Below, piece after piece: positions 23,969-32,079 of a DNA stretch of 64,000 nt (position 1 is its first letter; every line of letters starts with the position of its first letter). The notes under the pieces were generated by a model that was not told the origin of the DNA, searched no databases, and was given only the letters and a program-made list of their open reading frames with translations. Source of the stretch: Tenacibaculum jejuense (GTDB lineage Bacteria; Bacteroidota; Bacteroidia; Flavobacteriales; Flavobacteriaceae); assembly GCF_900198195.1 (NCBI RefSeq), contig NZ_LT899436.1:1343501-1407500 (forward strand), read 5' to 3'. Made by a program: the position numbers and the translations under genes.

Positions 23969-25801
23969 ATGAGATTAAATTATAGTAAATCAACTTTAGT
24001 AGTTGCTTCTCTATTTCTTTTCGGATCGTGTAAAACCAACGAAGAAAAAGAAATAGTTTTCTCCCAAGAAGCCATTCAGAAAGAATCAAAAAAAGTAAAT
24101 GACTTCTTTCAAAAGCAATTTACAGCGAATCAAGATCGTCATCCAATGTATCAAACGTATTTAGGATCGAGTAAAGATGCAGATAAGTGGGATGATATTT
24201 CAGAAGAATTTCAAGACAAGGAATTAGAATTTACAAAACAAGCTTTACAATGGATTACTGATTCTGTAAACGTAAAAGCTTTAGATGAGCCGACGAAGTT
24301 GAGCTACGATCTTTTTAAACAAAGTTTAGAGGAAACAATTGAAGATGATAAATATAGATTATACACGTATCCTGTAAACCAAATGCATGGTTCTCAAGCA
24401 GAAATTCCAGCATTTTTAATCAATATGCATCAAATTAGATCGAAGAAAGATGCAGAAAACTATATCAGTAGATTAAGAGGAATAGAACCAATGTTTGCTG
24501 AATTAGTTAAAGGATTAAAGAAAAGACAAGAAGCAGGAATTATGATTCCTAAGTTTGTTTTTGCTCGTGTTTTAGATGATTCAAAAAACTTAATCAAAGG
24601 TCAGCCTTTCGATACTTCTAAAGAGAAGAGTACTTTATTAAACGATTTTGAAAATAAAGTTTCTAAATTAAAAATTGATCCAGCAGAAAAATCAACTTTA
24701 ATTACAGATGCAAAAAAAGCATTAAAAGAGAATGTTTTTGCCGGATACATGAATTTAATCAAAACATTAGAAGCACAAGAAAAGGTTGCAAGTACAGAAG
24801 ATGGCGTTTGGAAGTTTCCTAACGGAGCTGCTTTTTATAACAATGCACTAAAAAGAACAACAACAACAAATTTAACAGCAGATGAAATTCATGAAATCGG
24901 ATTAAAAGAGGTTGCTAGAATTCATAATGAAATGAATATTATTAAAGAAAAAGTTGGTTTTAAAGGAAGTTTACAAGACTTTTTCAAATTCATGAAAACA
25001 GATCAACAGTTTTACTTTGCAGATAGCGATAAAGGTAGAAAAGAATATATGGATAAAGCTGAGTTTATCATCGATAGCATGAAAACTCGTTTAGATGAAT
25101 TATTTATTACAAAACCAAAAGCTGATTTACAGGTAAAAGCTGTAGAAGCATTTAGAGAAAAATCTGCAGGAAAAGCATTTTATCAGCAACCTGCTTTAGA
25201 TGGTTCTCGACCAGGAACATATTATGCAAATATGTACGATATGGCAAGTATGCCTTCTTATCAAATGGAAGCATTAGCATATCATGAAGGAATTCCAGGA
25301 CATCATATGCAAATCGCTATCGCTCAAGAATTAAAAGATATTCCAATGTTTAGAAAATTAGGTCGTTATACAGCTTATGTTGAAGGTTGGGGATTATACT
25401 CTGAGTTTATTCCTAAGGAAATGGGATTCTATTCAGATCCATATTCAGATTTTGGTCGTTTAGCAATGGAATTATGGAGAGCTTGTCGTTTAGTGGTAGA
25501 TACGGGAATTCATGCTAAAAAATGGACTCGTGAAGAAGGAATCAAATATTATACAGATAATACACCAAATGCAGAATCAGACGCTATTAAAATGGTAGAA
25601 CGTCATATTGTGATGCCAAGTCAAGCTACAGCATATAAAATTGGAATGATAAAAATTATAGAATTGCGTGAAAAAGCAAAAAAGGCTTTAGGCGATAAAT
25701 TTGATATTAGAAAATTCCATGATGTAGTATTAACCAACGGTCCATTACCATTAAATGTTTTAGAAAACTTAGTAGATAATTATATTTCTTCAGAAAAGTA
25801 A
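23969..25801 (+). CDS. DUF885 family metallopeptidase-like lipoprotein
   Basis: This 610-residue protein has a lipoprotein signal (FLFGSC, Cys21) and so is probably anchored to a membrane facing the periplasm or the outside. It belongs to the DUF885 family, considered likely zinc peptidases. The key motif HEGIPGHH places His439, Glu440 and His445/446 as a metal site, and Glu472 in YVEGWGLYSE fits as a further ligand or support residue. The usual C-terminal elements follow (ELWRACRLVVDTGIH, MPSQATAYKIG). The length matches the family. It lies between two terminators and so is a single-gene unit. Peptidase activity is inferred from the motif; the substrate is unknown. Confidence 0.87.
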   Translation: MRLNYSKSTLVVASLFLFGSCKTNEEKEIVFSQEAIQKESKKVNDFFQKQFTANQDRHPMYQTYLGSSKDADKWDDISEEFQDKELEFTKQALQWITDSVNVKALDEPTKLSYDLFKQSLEETIEDDKYRLYTYPVNQMHGSQAEIPAFLINMHQIRSKKDAENYISRLRGIEPMFAELVKGLKKRQEAGIMIPKFVFARVLDDSKNLIKGQPFDTSKEKSTLLNDFENKVSKLKIDPAEKSTLITDAKKALKENVFAGYMNLIKTLEAQEKVASTEDGVWKFPNGAAFYNNALKRTTTTNLTADEIHEIGLKEVARIHNEMNIIKEKVGFKGSLQDFFKFMKTDQQFYFADSDKGRKEYMDKAEFIIDSMKTRLDELFITKPKADLQVKAVEAFREKSAGKAFYQQPALDGSRPGTYYANMYDMASMPSYQMEALAYHEGIPGHHMQIAIAQELKDIPMFRKLGRYTAYVEGWGLYSEFIPKEMGFYSDPYSDFGRLAMELWRACRLVVDTGIHAKKWTREEGIKYYTDNTPNAESDAIKMVERHIVMPSQATAYKIGMIKIIELREKAKKALGDKFDIRKFHDVVLTNGPLPLNVLENLVDNYISSEK

Positions 25802-25821
25802 TTTATACTATTTATAAAATT

Positions 25822-25854
25822 AAAATCCGTCGACTTAATTCGATGGATTTTTTT
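25822..25854 (+). terminator. Rho-independent terminator after the DUF885 gene
   Basis: AAAATCCGTCGA (25822-25833) pairs with 25840-25851 with one G-T wobble, followed by T residues. Confidence 0.78.
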
Positions 25855-25908
25855 GTAATCTTTTCTGAGATTTTAAGACTATAATACCATAAGATAAATC
25901 TAAATAAT

Positions 25909-26556
25909 ATGAGTTTAACAGAAGCTTTAGAAGCACGAGTAGCTTTAGGAAGAAAGAAAATACCAACCTCTATTTTAGAGGTGATGGATAAAACAACCAA
26001 CGATTTAATTACACAAGAAATATCAGCCCAAGCATTTAAAGTTGGAGATACTTTTCCTTCTTTTGAATTGCCTAACGTAAAGTCTCAAGAAGTTAGTCTA
26101 AATACCGTAAAAGGAGAGAAGGCTACAGTGATTTCTTTTTATAGAGGCGGTTGGTGTCCGTATTGTAATTTAGAGTTACAAGCACTTCAACAAGCATTAC
26201 CAGAGTTTAAAAATTTAGGAGCAAATTTAGTAGCAATTTCTCCTGAAACACCAGATAGTTCTTTAACTACAGAAGAGAAGAACGAACTAACTTTTGAAGT
26301 GTTAAGCGATATAGATAATAAATTAGGAAAAGAGCTTGGATTAGTTTTTAAACTAGATGAAGAATTAGAAAATATCTATAGTAACGAATTTAAAATCGAT
26401 TTAGAAAAGCATAATCAAAATACAACTGGAGAGTTACCTATGGCAGCTACTTATGTAATAGATAATGATCATGTAATCCAATATGCTTTTGTAAAAGAAG
26501 ATTACACAAAAAGAGCTGAGATTTCTGAAATAAGAAAAGCTTTAGAAAATATTTAA
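25909..26556 (+). CDS. Peroxiredoxin-like (AhpC/TSA) family protein
   Basis: This 215-residue cytoplasmic protein has a thioredoxin/peroxiredoxin fold. After an N-terminal helical region of about 45 residues, the AhpC/TSA domain begins at VGDTFPSFELPNV. The active site is RGGWCPYC, with Cys83 and Cys86; most peroxiredoxins have a single Cys in a TxxC setting, so this is the peroxiredoxin-like branch with a CxxC pair. The later part (LSDIDNKLGKELGLVF, AATYVIDNDHVI) is typical of the fold. There is no signal peptide. It probably reduces peroxides or acts as a thiol oxidoreductase. It converges on the gene at 26613 with a shared terminator between. Confidence 0.85.
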   Translation: MSLTEALEARVALGRKKIPTSILEVMDKTTNDLITQEISAQAFKVGDTFPSFELPNVKSQEVSLNTVKGEKATVISFYRGGWCPYCNLELQALQQALPEFKNLGANLVAISPETPDSSLTTEEKNELTFEVLSDIDNKLGKELGLVFKLDEELENIYSNEFKIDLEKHNQNTTGELPMAATYVIDNDHVIQYAFVKEDYTKRAEISEIRKALENI

Positions 26557-26570
26557 GAATAAGCTACAAT

Positions 26571-26603
26571 AAAAAAATCCCACAAATCTGTGGGATTTTT
26601 TTT
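26571..26603. terminator. Bidirectional terminator between convergent genes
   Basis: AATCCCACA (26576-26584) pairs with TGTGGGATT (26589-26597) around a 4-nt loop, with seven A on the left and a T tract on the right, so it can end transcription from both sides. Confidence 0.85.
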
Positions 26604-26612
26604 GTTTTAATT

Positions 26613-27731
26613 TTAGTTTTCTTCTGCGTCCATTTCTGTCAGAATAGAGATTAATGAATCTTTTACATATTCAGGAATATTCGGTTGATTTACTTTGTAA
26701 ATCATAAAGGTTTTAACTAAAGGATGATGTTTCCCATTTACACCTAACGACCAAAAACTTGCCGATCCAATGGCGAAAGCAATAGCTTCTTCTTGTGGTA
26801 AATCTTTTAAATTTTCAGGATCTTTTCCTTCAGTAAGCGCTAATGCATCAATAATTTTTTCAATATTTTCATATTTACCATTGGCGAAGAATAAACTCCA
26901 AAGCATATCTAATCCTCTTGGATGTGATACAGTTTCTTCTAACAATAAAGGATTGTAAAAACCTTCTTCACGAATTTCATGAAGTATCTTTAATTCTTGA
27001 TCAGAGAAGTTTTCTAGGTCTACATTTTTATAATTTGATCTTGCCAGTAAAATATTTAATCCGTTTCGATGTAGTTGGGGTAAATTTTCATCAGCTAAAA
27101 GTCTATTAATATCATCAGCAAGAAATAAAGAATTATTTAAAGCTTCTACATAAAACAGAATACTTGCATCATTGTTAATTCCGATTTCATCTAAAGATTT
27201 AAAATAGGCGTGAAGCAACTCATTCGGTTTCGGATCTAAATAATAGTTCTGTCTCCATGTTTCTAATTCATCTTTTAATTCTAGAGGTTTATTTGGAAAA
27301 TCTTTACGAAGTGTAACAGTGTTTTCAATAACTTCTACATCTTCTTCTGTTTGTGTATCGTTTACTTTTACAATTACTTTATATTCACCTTCAGGATAAG
27401 TAGAATTAAATGTAAAAACAGGAAGCTTAGGCAAAAGAATTAAACCGATAAACTTCTCTAAATTGGCTTCTAACGTAATATTAAAGTCACTAGGTAAAGT
27501 AGTTTTTCCATCAGTACTTTCAACATCACAGGTAATATTAACTCGAATTTTATTGTCTACTATTTTATACTTTCCAAGTACTATAATAATTTGGAAGTTT
27601 TGATTTGGATATATTTCTGAAACTGTTGAAAAACGAGGTGTAGCTATTCCTCTTGTTTTTTCCCATTGATCTTCTATGTTGATATCTAAACTAGGTAAAA
27701 CAATGGCTGTTGGTAATTGATTCTGATCCAT
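26613..27731 (-). CDS. Unrecognised cytoplasmic protein, 372 residues
   Basis: I do not recognise this protein. It has no signal peptide and no transmembrane segment. The first 150 residues look beta-rich, like an Ig-type or C2-like fold (PNQNFQIIIVLGKYKIV, YPEGEYKVIVKVND), and the rest looks helical and acidic, with Leu-rich stretches (DINRLLADENLPQLHRNGLNIL) that resemble tetratricopeptide-like or HEAT-like packing. I chose the ATG at 27731 (MDQNQLPTAIVLPS). The longer start at 27788 would add 19 residues from DNA that looks like AT-rich leader. It stands alone between terminators. Confidence 0.6.
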   Translation of the reverse strand: MDQNQLPTAIVLPSLDINIEDQWEKTRGIATPRFSTVSEIYPNQNFQIIIVLGKYKIVDNKIRVNITCDVESTDGKTTLPSDFNITLEANLEKFIGLILLPKLPVFTFNSTYPEGEYKVIVKVNDTQTEEDVEVIENTVTLRKDFPNKPLELKDELETWRQNYYLDPKPNELLHAYFKSLDEIGINNDASILFYVEALNNSLFLADDINRLLADENLPQLHRNGLNILLARSNYKNVDLENFSDQELKILHEIREEGFYNPLLLEETVSHPRGLDMLWSLFFANGKYENIEKIIDALALTEGKDPENLKDLPQEEAIAFAIGSASFWSLGVNGKHHPLVKTFMIYKVNQPNIPEYVKDSLISILTEMDAEEN

Positions 27732-27813
27732 AATATTTTTAGTTAAGCTTAATTTTTTAGAAAGTTTTTCTGAAAAATTAGATAGCAATTATATGTTTTT
27801 AGTTCTCTAAAAT

Positions 27814-27841
27814 TAAAAAATCCTGCTGATTAGCAGGATTT
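27814..27841 (-). terminator. Rho-independent terminator after the DinB-like gene (minus strand)
   Basis: AAATCCTGCT (27818-27827) pairs with 27832-27841 around a 4-nt loop; the A tract at 27814-27820 gives the U run on the minus strand. Confidence 0.82.
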
Positions 27842-27846
27842 ATATT

Positions 27847-28992
27847 TTAGTTTTTAATTTCTTTTTTAAGTTTTACTTCTTCATTTAAAGGAGGAAGTCT
27901 TTTACGTAAAAATAAAATCTGACCTAAATGACTAGACTGATGTTCCATTACATGAAACCAAGAATATTGATTAGATATACTGTTTCCTGCATTTACTTGC
28001 TTAAACCATTTATCATCTCTTTTACGTAATTCTTCAATAGTTTTAGCTCTAACTTTATCAAATAGATCTAAATAATAACTCATAGGTTTATCTTTAAACA
28101 TTTCTCTAGCTTTATCACCTAAATCTAAACCAACTTTCCACATTTCCGGATTTTCTTCATCAAAAGTAGAAGAACCAAAAGTATATTTTTGATAGTATAC
28201 TTCTGCAGCTGCTAAATGCATAACTAAAGCACCAAAACGGTTTGCTTTATCGTCATGTAAATGATCCACATGTTCTTGAGGTAAATTTTTAACAATACTT
28301 TCAAGTCTACCTTTCAAATCTTCTAACATAGCAATCATGTTATCGATTTGAGGGTTTTCTGCATTCTCTTTTCCTATTTTACCTAATTCGTATTCTGAAA
28401 CTTTTATTCCAGATCCAGTAATTAATAAAGATTGTTTTCCAGATACAGCATCATTACTTCCTTCTAGTGTAAATTCTTTTACTCTAACTGTAGTTTTATT
28501 TCTTGTAGATTCGAACCAATTTTTAACGGTATTATCTTTAATAGTATCTTCAAAATCACTGTTTAGGAAAGGCATTTCTTGAAATTTTCCGTTTTTATCT
28601 TCAATAAAAAGTTTGATATTATCAAAGTAAAATTTACCGTTGTTTAAACATAATCCTCCAAAATTTAATGTTTTAGAATTTTTATTAATAACACCTTCGA
28701 TAGTATATTCTTTCCAAGTATTAGTTTTTACTGGTCGATTTCTCATATTGTCGAAAAAGCCAGGTTCGTCGTTTTTAGTATCAACTCTAGCCCACAGGCC
28801 AGACCAAGCAGATTTGTCTTTTGGTTCAGTTTTTAAATGTCCAACTAATTTGAATTTTTTTTCAGTATTAGAAGTAATTTCAATGCTTTGACCAAAAGAA
28901 GTCCAATCTCTAGAGATTGCTTTTTTTGATTGTGCAAATAAAATGTTGGTAAATAACAATACTGAAATGTATAAAAGTGTATACCTTTTCAT
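27847..28992 (-). CDS. Exported two-domain protein with C-terminal DinB-like domain
   Basis: This 381-residue protein begins with a signal peptide (MKRYTLLYISVLLFTNILFAQ). Residues about 22-190 look like a galactose-binding, jelly-roll type domain (KKFKLVGHLKTEP, TLNFGGLCLNNGKFYFDNIKLFIED). From about residue 215 to the end is a DinB-like four-helix domain with candidate metal ligands in LHDDKANRFGALVMHLAAAE and FHVMEHQSSHLGQI. DinB-type proteins are usually cytoplasmic and often use bacillithiol or similar thiols, so an exported form joined to a binding domain is unusual. A good promoter box lies 36 nt upstream. The activity is unknown. Confidence 0.78.
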   Translation of the reverse strand: MKRYTLLYISVLLFTNILFAQSKKAISRDWTSFGQSIEITSNTEKKFKLVGHLKTEPKDKSAWSGLWARVDTKNDEPGFFDNMRNRPVKTNTWKEYTIEGVINKNSKTLNFGGLCLNNGKFYFDNIKLFIEDKNGKFQEMPFLNSDFEDTIKDNTVKNWFESTRNKTTVRVKEFTLEGSNDAVSGKQSLLITGSGIKVSEYELGKIGKENAENPQIDNMIAMLEDLKGRLESIVKNLPQEHVDHLHDDKANRFGALVMHLAAAEVYYQKYTFGSSTFDEENPEMWKVGLDLGDKAREMFKDKPMSYYLDLFDKVRAKTIEELRKRDDKWFKQVNAGNSISNQYSWFHVMEHQSSHLGQILFLRKRLPPLNEEVKLKKEIKN

Positions 28993-29027
28993 AGTTTATA
29001 TAGTTTTAAATGGTTTTTTGGAAGGCA

Positions 29028-29035
29028 CAAAAATA
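29028..29035 (-). promoter_or_regulatory. Candidate -7 promoter box for the DinB-like gene
   Basis: On the minus strand the box reads TATTTTTG, an exact fit to TAnnTTTG, 36 nt before the ATG at 28992. It directly abuts the terminator of the upstream gene at 29037-29072. Confidence 0.5.
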
Positions 29036-29036
29036 A

Positions 29037-29072
29037 AAAAAAGTTCAATATTTAATAATATTGAACTTTTTT
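29037..29072 (-). terminator. Strong terminator after the DUF4369 gene (minus strand)
   Basis: A 16-bp perfect stem (AAAAAAGTTCAATATT at 29037-29052 with 29057-29072) and a 4-nt loop. The A tract on the left gives the U run for minus-strand transcripts. Confidence 0.83.
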
Positions 29073-29094
29073 AAGAGACTTTTTAAGTCTTATT

Positions 29095-29814
29095 TTATTT
29101 TTTCTGAGTTTCATTTTCAGATTTTTTAATATCATCAATGAATTTTTGCAATCGTTTACCGTAATCAGATTTTTTTACGTTACCAGTTAAACTATTATTA
29201 ATGGTATCTAGTAAATAAATGTTAGCGTCAAAAAGTTCTGAAAGAGCAATGTAAGGAGCTGCTTCAGAATCTGCATTAGACACAGCAAAATTTGTAGTAT
29301 ATAAAAAACGTCTACGAACCATTTTCTTATAAGCCTTTTCTAAACTATCTATAACTACAGAATCTTTTTTTGCTCTAGCTTCAATATCTTTTGCAATAAA
29401 ATCTAGGCGTCTCATTTTAAATTGATGATTAATCTTATTAAATTCATCCATTACTTTTTGATTTTCTGATCCTGTTATAGAAGGTTTAAAACCAAATTTT
29501 TCAATCTCATCATTAATAATAATTTCACCTTTTTCACCAAAGAACATTAATTTTTTAGGTTCATTATCACCACTTTTAAAGGTCAAATAATACATTACTG
29601 GAGAGTCTACATTGTCTGATAGTTCAAATTTATTGTCTCCAAATAATTGTATAGAATCAGCAGAAACTAAAACCGTATCAATCATTTTTTGTAAGTATAA
29701 GGTACCTTTTTTTATACCTTTTATTTCACCTTTCACTACCATGTTTCCTTTCTTCTTGCTACTACAAGAAAAAGCTATTAGAGAAACAATACAAGCTATG
29801 ATAATTTTTTTCAT
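29095..29814 (-). CDS. DUF4369 domain lipoprotein without a thioredoxin domain
   Basis: This 239-residue lipoprotein (signal ending LIAFSC) has an N-terminal DUF4369 domain, seen in VVKGEIKGIKKGTLYLQKM and the strand pattern VLVSADSIQLFGDNKFELSDNVDSP. In Bacteroidota this domain usually comes before a TlpA-type thioredoxin domain in exported disulfide reductases. Here the C-terminal part is instead a charged helical region (EFNKINHQFKMRRLDFIAKDIEARAKK is its start) with no CxxC motif, so redox activity of its own is unlikely. It lies 43 nt downstream of the DUF819 gene on the same strand and may share its transcript. Confidence 0.82.
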   Translation of the reverse strand: MKKIIIACIVSLIAFSCSSKKKGNMVVKGEIKGIKKGTLYLQKMIDTVLVSADSIQLFGDNKFELSDNVDSPVMYYLTFKSGDNEPKKLMFFGEKGEIIINDEIEKFGFKPSITGSENQKVMDEFNKINHQFKMRRLDFIAKDIEARAKKDSVVIDSLEKAYKKMVRRRFLYTTNFAVSNADSEAAPYIALSELFDANIYLLDTINNSLTGNVKKSDYGKRLQKFIDDIKKSENETQKK

Positions 29815-29857
29815 TGGATCGTTATTTTCGAATGCAAATATGCTAAAAAAAACCGTA

Positions 29858-31249
29858 TTAACTTACCCATTTCATTAGTAATGCACATGCAAATGCACCA
29901 TAAGTTCCGAGTGCATATCCTAAAACAGCTAATAAAACACCAACTGGAGCCAAAGAAGGATGAAAGGCTCCTGCAACTACTGGCGCACTTGCAGCTCCAC
30001 CAATATTAGCTTTAGAGCCTACAGCTAAAAAGAAATAAGGAGCTTTAATTAATTTGGCCACTACGAATAATAATCCTACATGAATAATCATCCACACAAA
30101 ACCTAAAGCAAATAAGCCTAAGTTATCTATAATAGCATTGATATTCATTTTCATTCCTATAGTGGCTACAAGAATGTAGATAAATACACTTCCAATTTTA
30201 CTAGCTCCGGCACCTTCATAATTTTTTGCTTTAGAAAATGATAATAAAACGCCAAAACTAGTCGCTAGAATGATCAACCAGAAGAAAGAACTTCCTAATC
30301 CAAAATTAACTAAAGAAGGTATGTTTTCTTTAATAAATTGACTAAGATTATCGCCAAAAAAATGACTTAGAGAAGTAAAACCAAATCCAATTCCTAATAA
30401 TATGATTAATTCATTAAAAGTTGGAATTCTTGAAGTCTCTAAAGTAAACTTCTCCATTTTTTGTTTTAAAATTTCTATAGATGAATTGTCAGCTTTAAAA
30501 AATGAATCTATTTTTTTTGATTTAGCAATTCCTATCAGTAAAAAAGCCATCCAAACTTCAGCAACTAAAACGTCTACAACAACCATAATACTAAATAAAT
30601 TATCGCTAACATTCCATTGTTCTTTCATGGCTAATTGATTAGCACCACCACCAATCCAACTACCAGCAACAGTAGACAAACCTCTCCATAATTCTGTTCC
30701 TTCAATATTTGTAATTAAATCAGGGTAAACGAATTTAAAGAATAAAATAGCTAATGGTCCTCCAATGATAACTCCTATAGTAGCTGTTAAGAACATAATT
30801 AAAGCTTTAGGTCCTAGTTTAATTATTCCTTTTAAATCTATACTTAGCGTTAAAAATATTAGAGAAGCTGGAAGTAAAAATCTTGAAGCGATATAATACA
30901 ATTTACTACCACCCATAAATTTTTGATATTCAGATTGATCAATGTTGTTATCTGCAATAAAAACTTTTAAGCTTTCAAGAGAATTTACATTGTTTAAGTT
31001 ATAAGTACTACTTAAATGATCGATAGTGGCTTGCACATCTATCCATTTATCGGCTATTAAACCTAAAGAAGTAAGAATAGAAGGTAAAAAGTAACACAAA
31101 AGTAGGGTAGGAACTACTTGATAAAACTTTTTGAATGATTTTAATTCAGATGAAAAAAATATAACAGCAAGTGTTATCATTAGCATTCCGAATATAACTG
31201 TATCATTATGGAATACAGGAATGTCATTATTAATTTCAGAAATTTTCAT
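29858..31249 (-). CDS. DUF819 family integral membrane protein
   Basis: This 463-residue polytopic membrane protein belongs to the DUF819 (YjcL-like) family, a predicted transporter group of unknown substrate. About ten or more hydrophobic helices can be counted. Conserved glycine-rich motifs are visible: STVAGSWIGGGANQLAMKE in the middle and SKANIGGAASAPVVAGAFHP near the end, arranged like two related halves, as in secondary carriers. A hydrophilic insert (KKIDSFFKADNSS) splits the halves. It follows the DUF2490 gene with an 18-nt gap on the same strand, so the two may be co-transcribed. Direction and substrate cannot be told from the sequence. Confidence 0.87.
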   Translation of the reverse strand: MKISEINNDIPVFHNDTVIFGMLMITLAVIFFSSELKSFKKFYQVVPTLLLCYFLPSILTSLGLIADKWIDVQATIDHLSSTYNLNNVNSLESLKVFIADNNIDQSEYQKFMGGSKLYYIASRFLLPASLIFLTLSIDLKGIIKLGPKALIMFLTATIGVIIGGPLAILFFKFVYPDLITNIEGTELWRGLSTVAGSWIGGGANQLAMKEQWNVSDNLFSIMVVVDVLVAEVWMAFLLIGIAKSKKIDSFFKADNSSIEILKQKMEKFTLETSRIPTFNELIILLGIGFGFTSLSHFFGDNLSQFIKENIPSLVNFGLGSSFFWLIILATSFGVLLSFSKAKNYEGAGASKIGSVFIYILVATIGMKMNINAIIDNLGLFALGFVWMIIHVGLLFVVAKLIKAPYFFLAVGSKANIGGAASAPVVAGAFHPSLAPVGVLLAVLGYALGTYGAFACALLMKWVS

Positions 31250-31267
31250 TTTTTAAATTTAAAAGGA

Positions 31268-31942
31268 TTAATTTTTTTCTTTCTTTCTGTGATCTGTACT
31301 TATAGCAATTCCTATTTGAATTCTATCAAAATTCTGACTAGCATCTGTATTAATGCTCATATAGCCTAATTGTAATTTCACAACTTTAGATAATTGATAT
31401 TTCACTCCAGCACCTAACCAGTTTTGATTGTATGATTGTCCTGTAAAATCAAAGAAAACCTCATCATATAAATACGTAGACCATTTATTGCTCAATGGGT
31501 AACTTAAACCTAATTGATATCGAATGAAATGTCCAGTTTGAGATCTGAAAAATCGCTGTTCAGCACGTAAACGATGTGCAAATTTTAAAGCCCCTATTTT
31601 ATGATTTGCTAATAAATCTTCATAAATCCTATGATCCCCAAAAGTTCCTTCGTCTACTTCGTAAGATGTGTCTGTATTTAAATATGCATATCCTAAAGTA
31701 GCACCAAATGTTTTATTTATTTTATAATTTGCCCCAAAACGGCCAATAAACTGTTGCATATCTTCACCAAATTCAAAAAAGCGAAAATGCGCCATAGATT
31801 TAATACTAAATTTTTCAGATACTCGATGCGAACCATTATACATATACCAAACTCCTAATTCTTCTACAGGATTAGGCAATGTTGTTTGTGCGTTTATATT
31901 CACGCCCCAAATTACAATGGCTATTAGAATATATTTTTTCAT
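31268..31942 (-). CDS. DUF2490 family outer-membrane beta-barrel protein
   Basis: This 224-residue exported protein (signal peptide ending VNINAQ) fits the DUF2490 family. The chain is a series of amphipathic strands with aromatic ends, such as FSIKSMAHFRFFEF, FGATLGYAYLNTDTSYE, RFFRSQTGHFIRYQLGLSYPLS and VVKLQLGYMSINTD, which is the pattern of a small outer-membrane barrel. The family often carries the phrase ..W..Y.....v..k......h.R, seen here near residue 31 (WYMYNGSHRVSEKFSI). Function unknown. It is the first gene of a likely unit with the DUF819 and DUF4369 genes. Confidence 0.83.
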   Translation of the reverse strand: MKKYILIAIVIWGVNINAQTTLPNPVEELGVWYMYNGSHRVSEKFSIKSMAHFRFFEFGEDMQQFIGRFGANYKINKTFGATLGYAYLNTDTSYEVDEGTFGDHRIYEDLLANHKIGALKFAHRLRAEQRFFRSQTGHFIRYQLGLSYPLSNKWSTYLYDEVFFDFTGQSYNQNWLGAGVKYQLSKVVKLQLGYMSINTDASQNFDRIQIGIAISTDHRKKEKN

Positions 31943-32025
31943 ATAAATTTACAGGTTGTTTGTTTAGAATAAAGTGATAAAAATACAGTTTTTAATATTG
32001 TTGATTTTTATCAAGTTTTTTTGAA

Positions 32026-32061
32026 TAAAAAAATCCGTCTATTCAAAGAATAAACGGATTT
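32026..32061 (-). terminator. Rho-independent terminator after the sortilin-like gene (minus strand)
   Basis: AAATCCGT (32031-32038) pairs with ACGGATTT (32054-32061), with additional ATTC/GAAT pairing inside; the A run at 32027-32033 gives the U tract on the minus strand. Confidence 0.75.
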
Positions 32062-32079
32062 TAAAAGTATGTGATTTAC

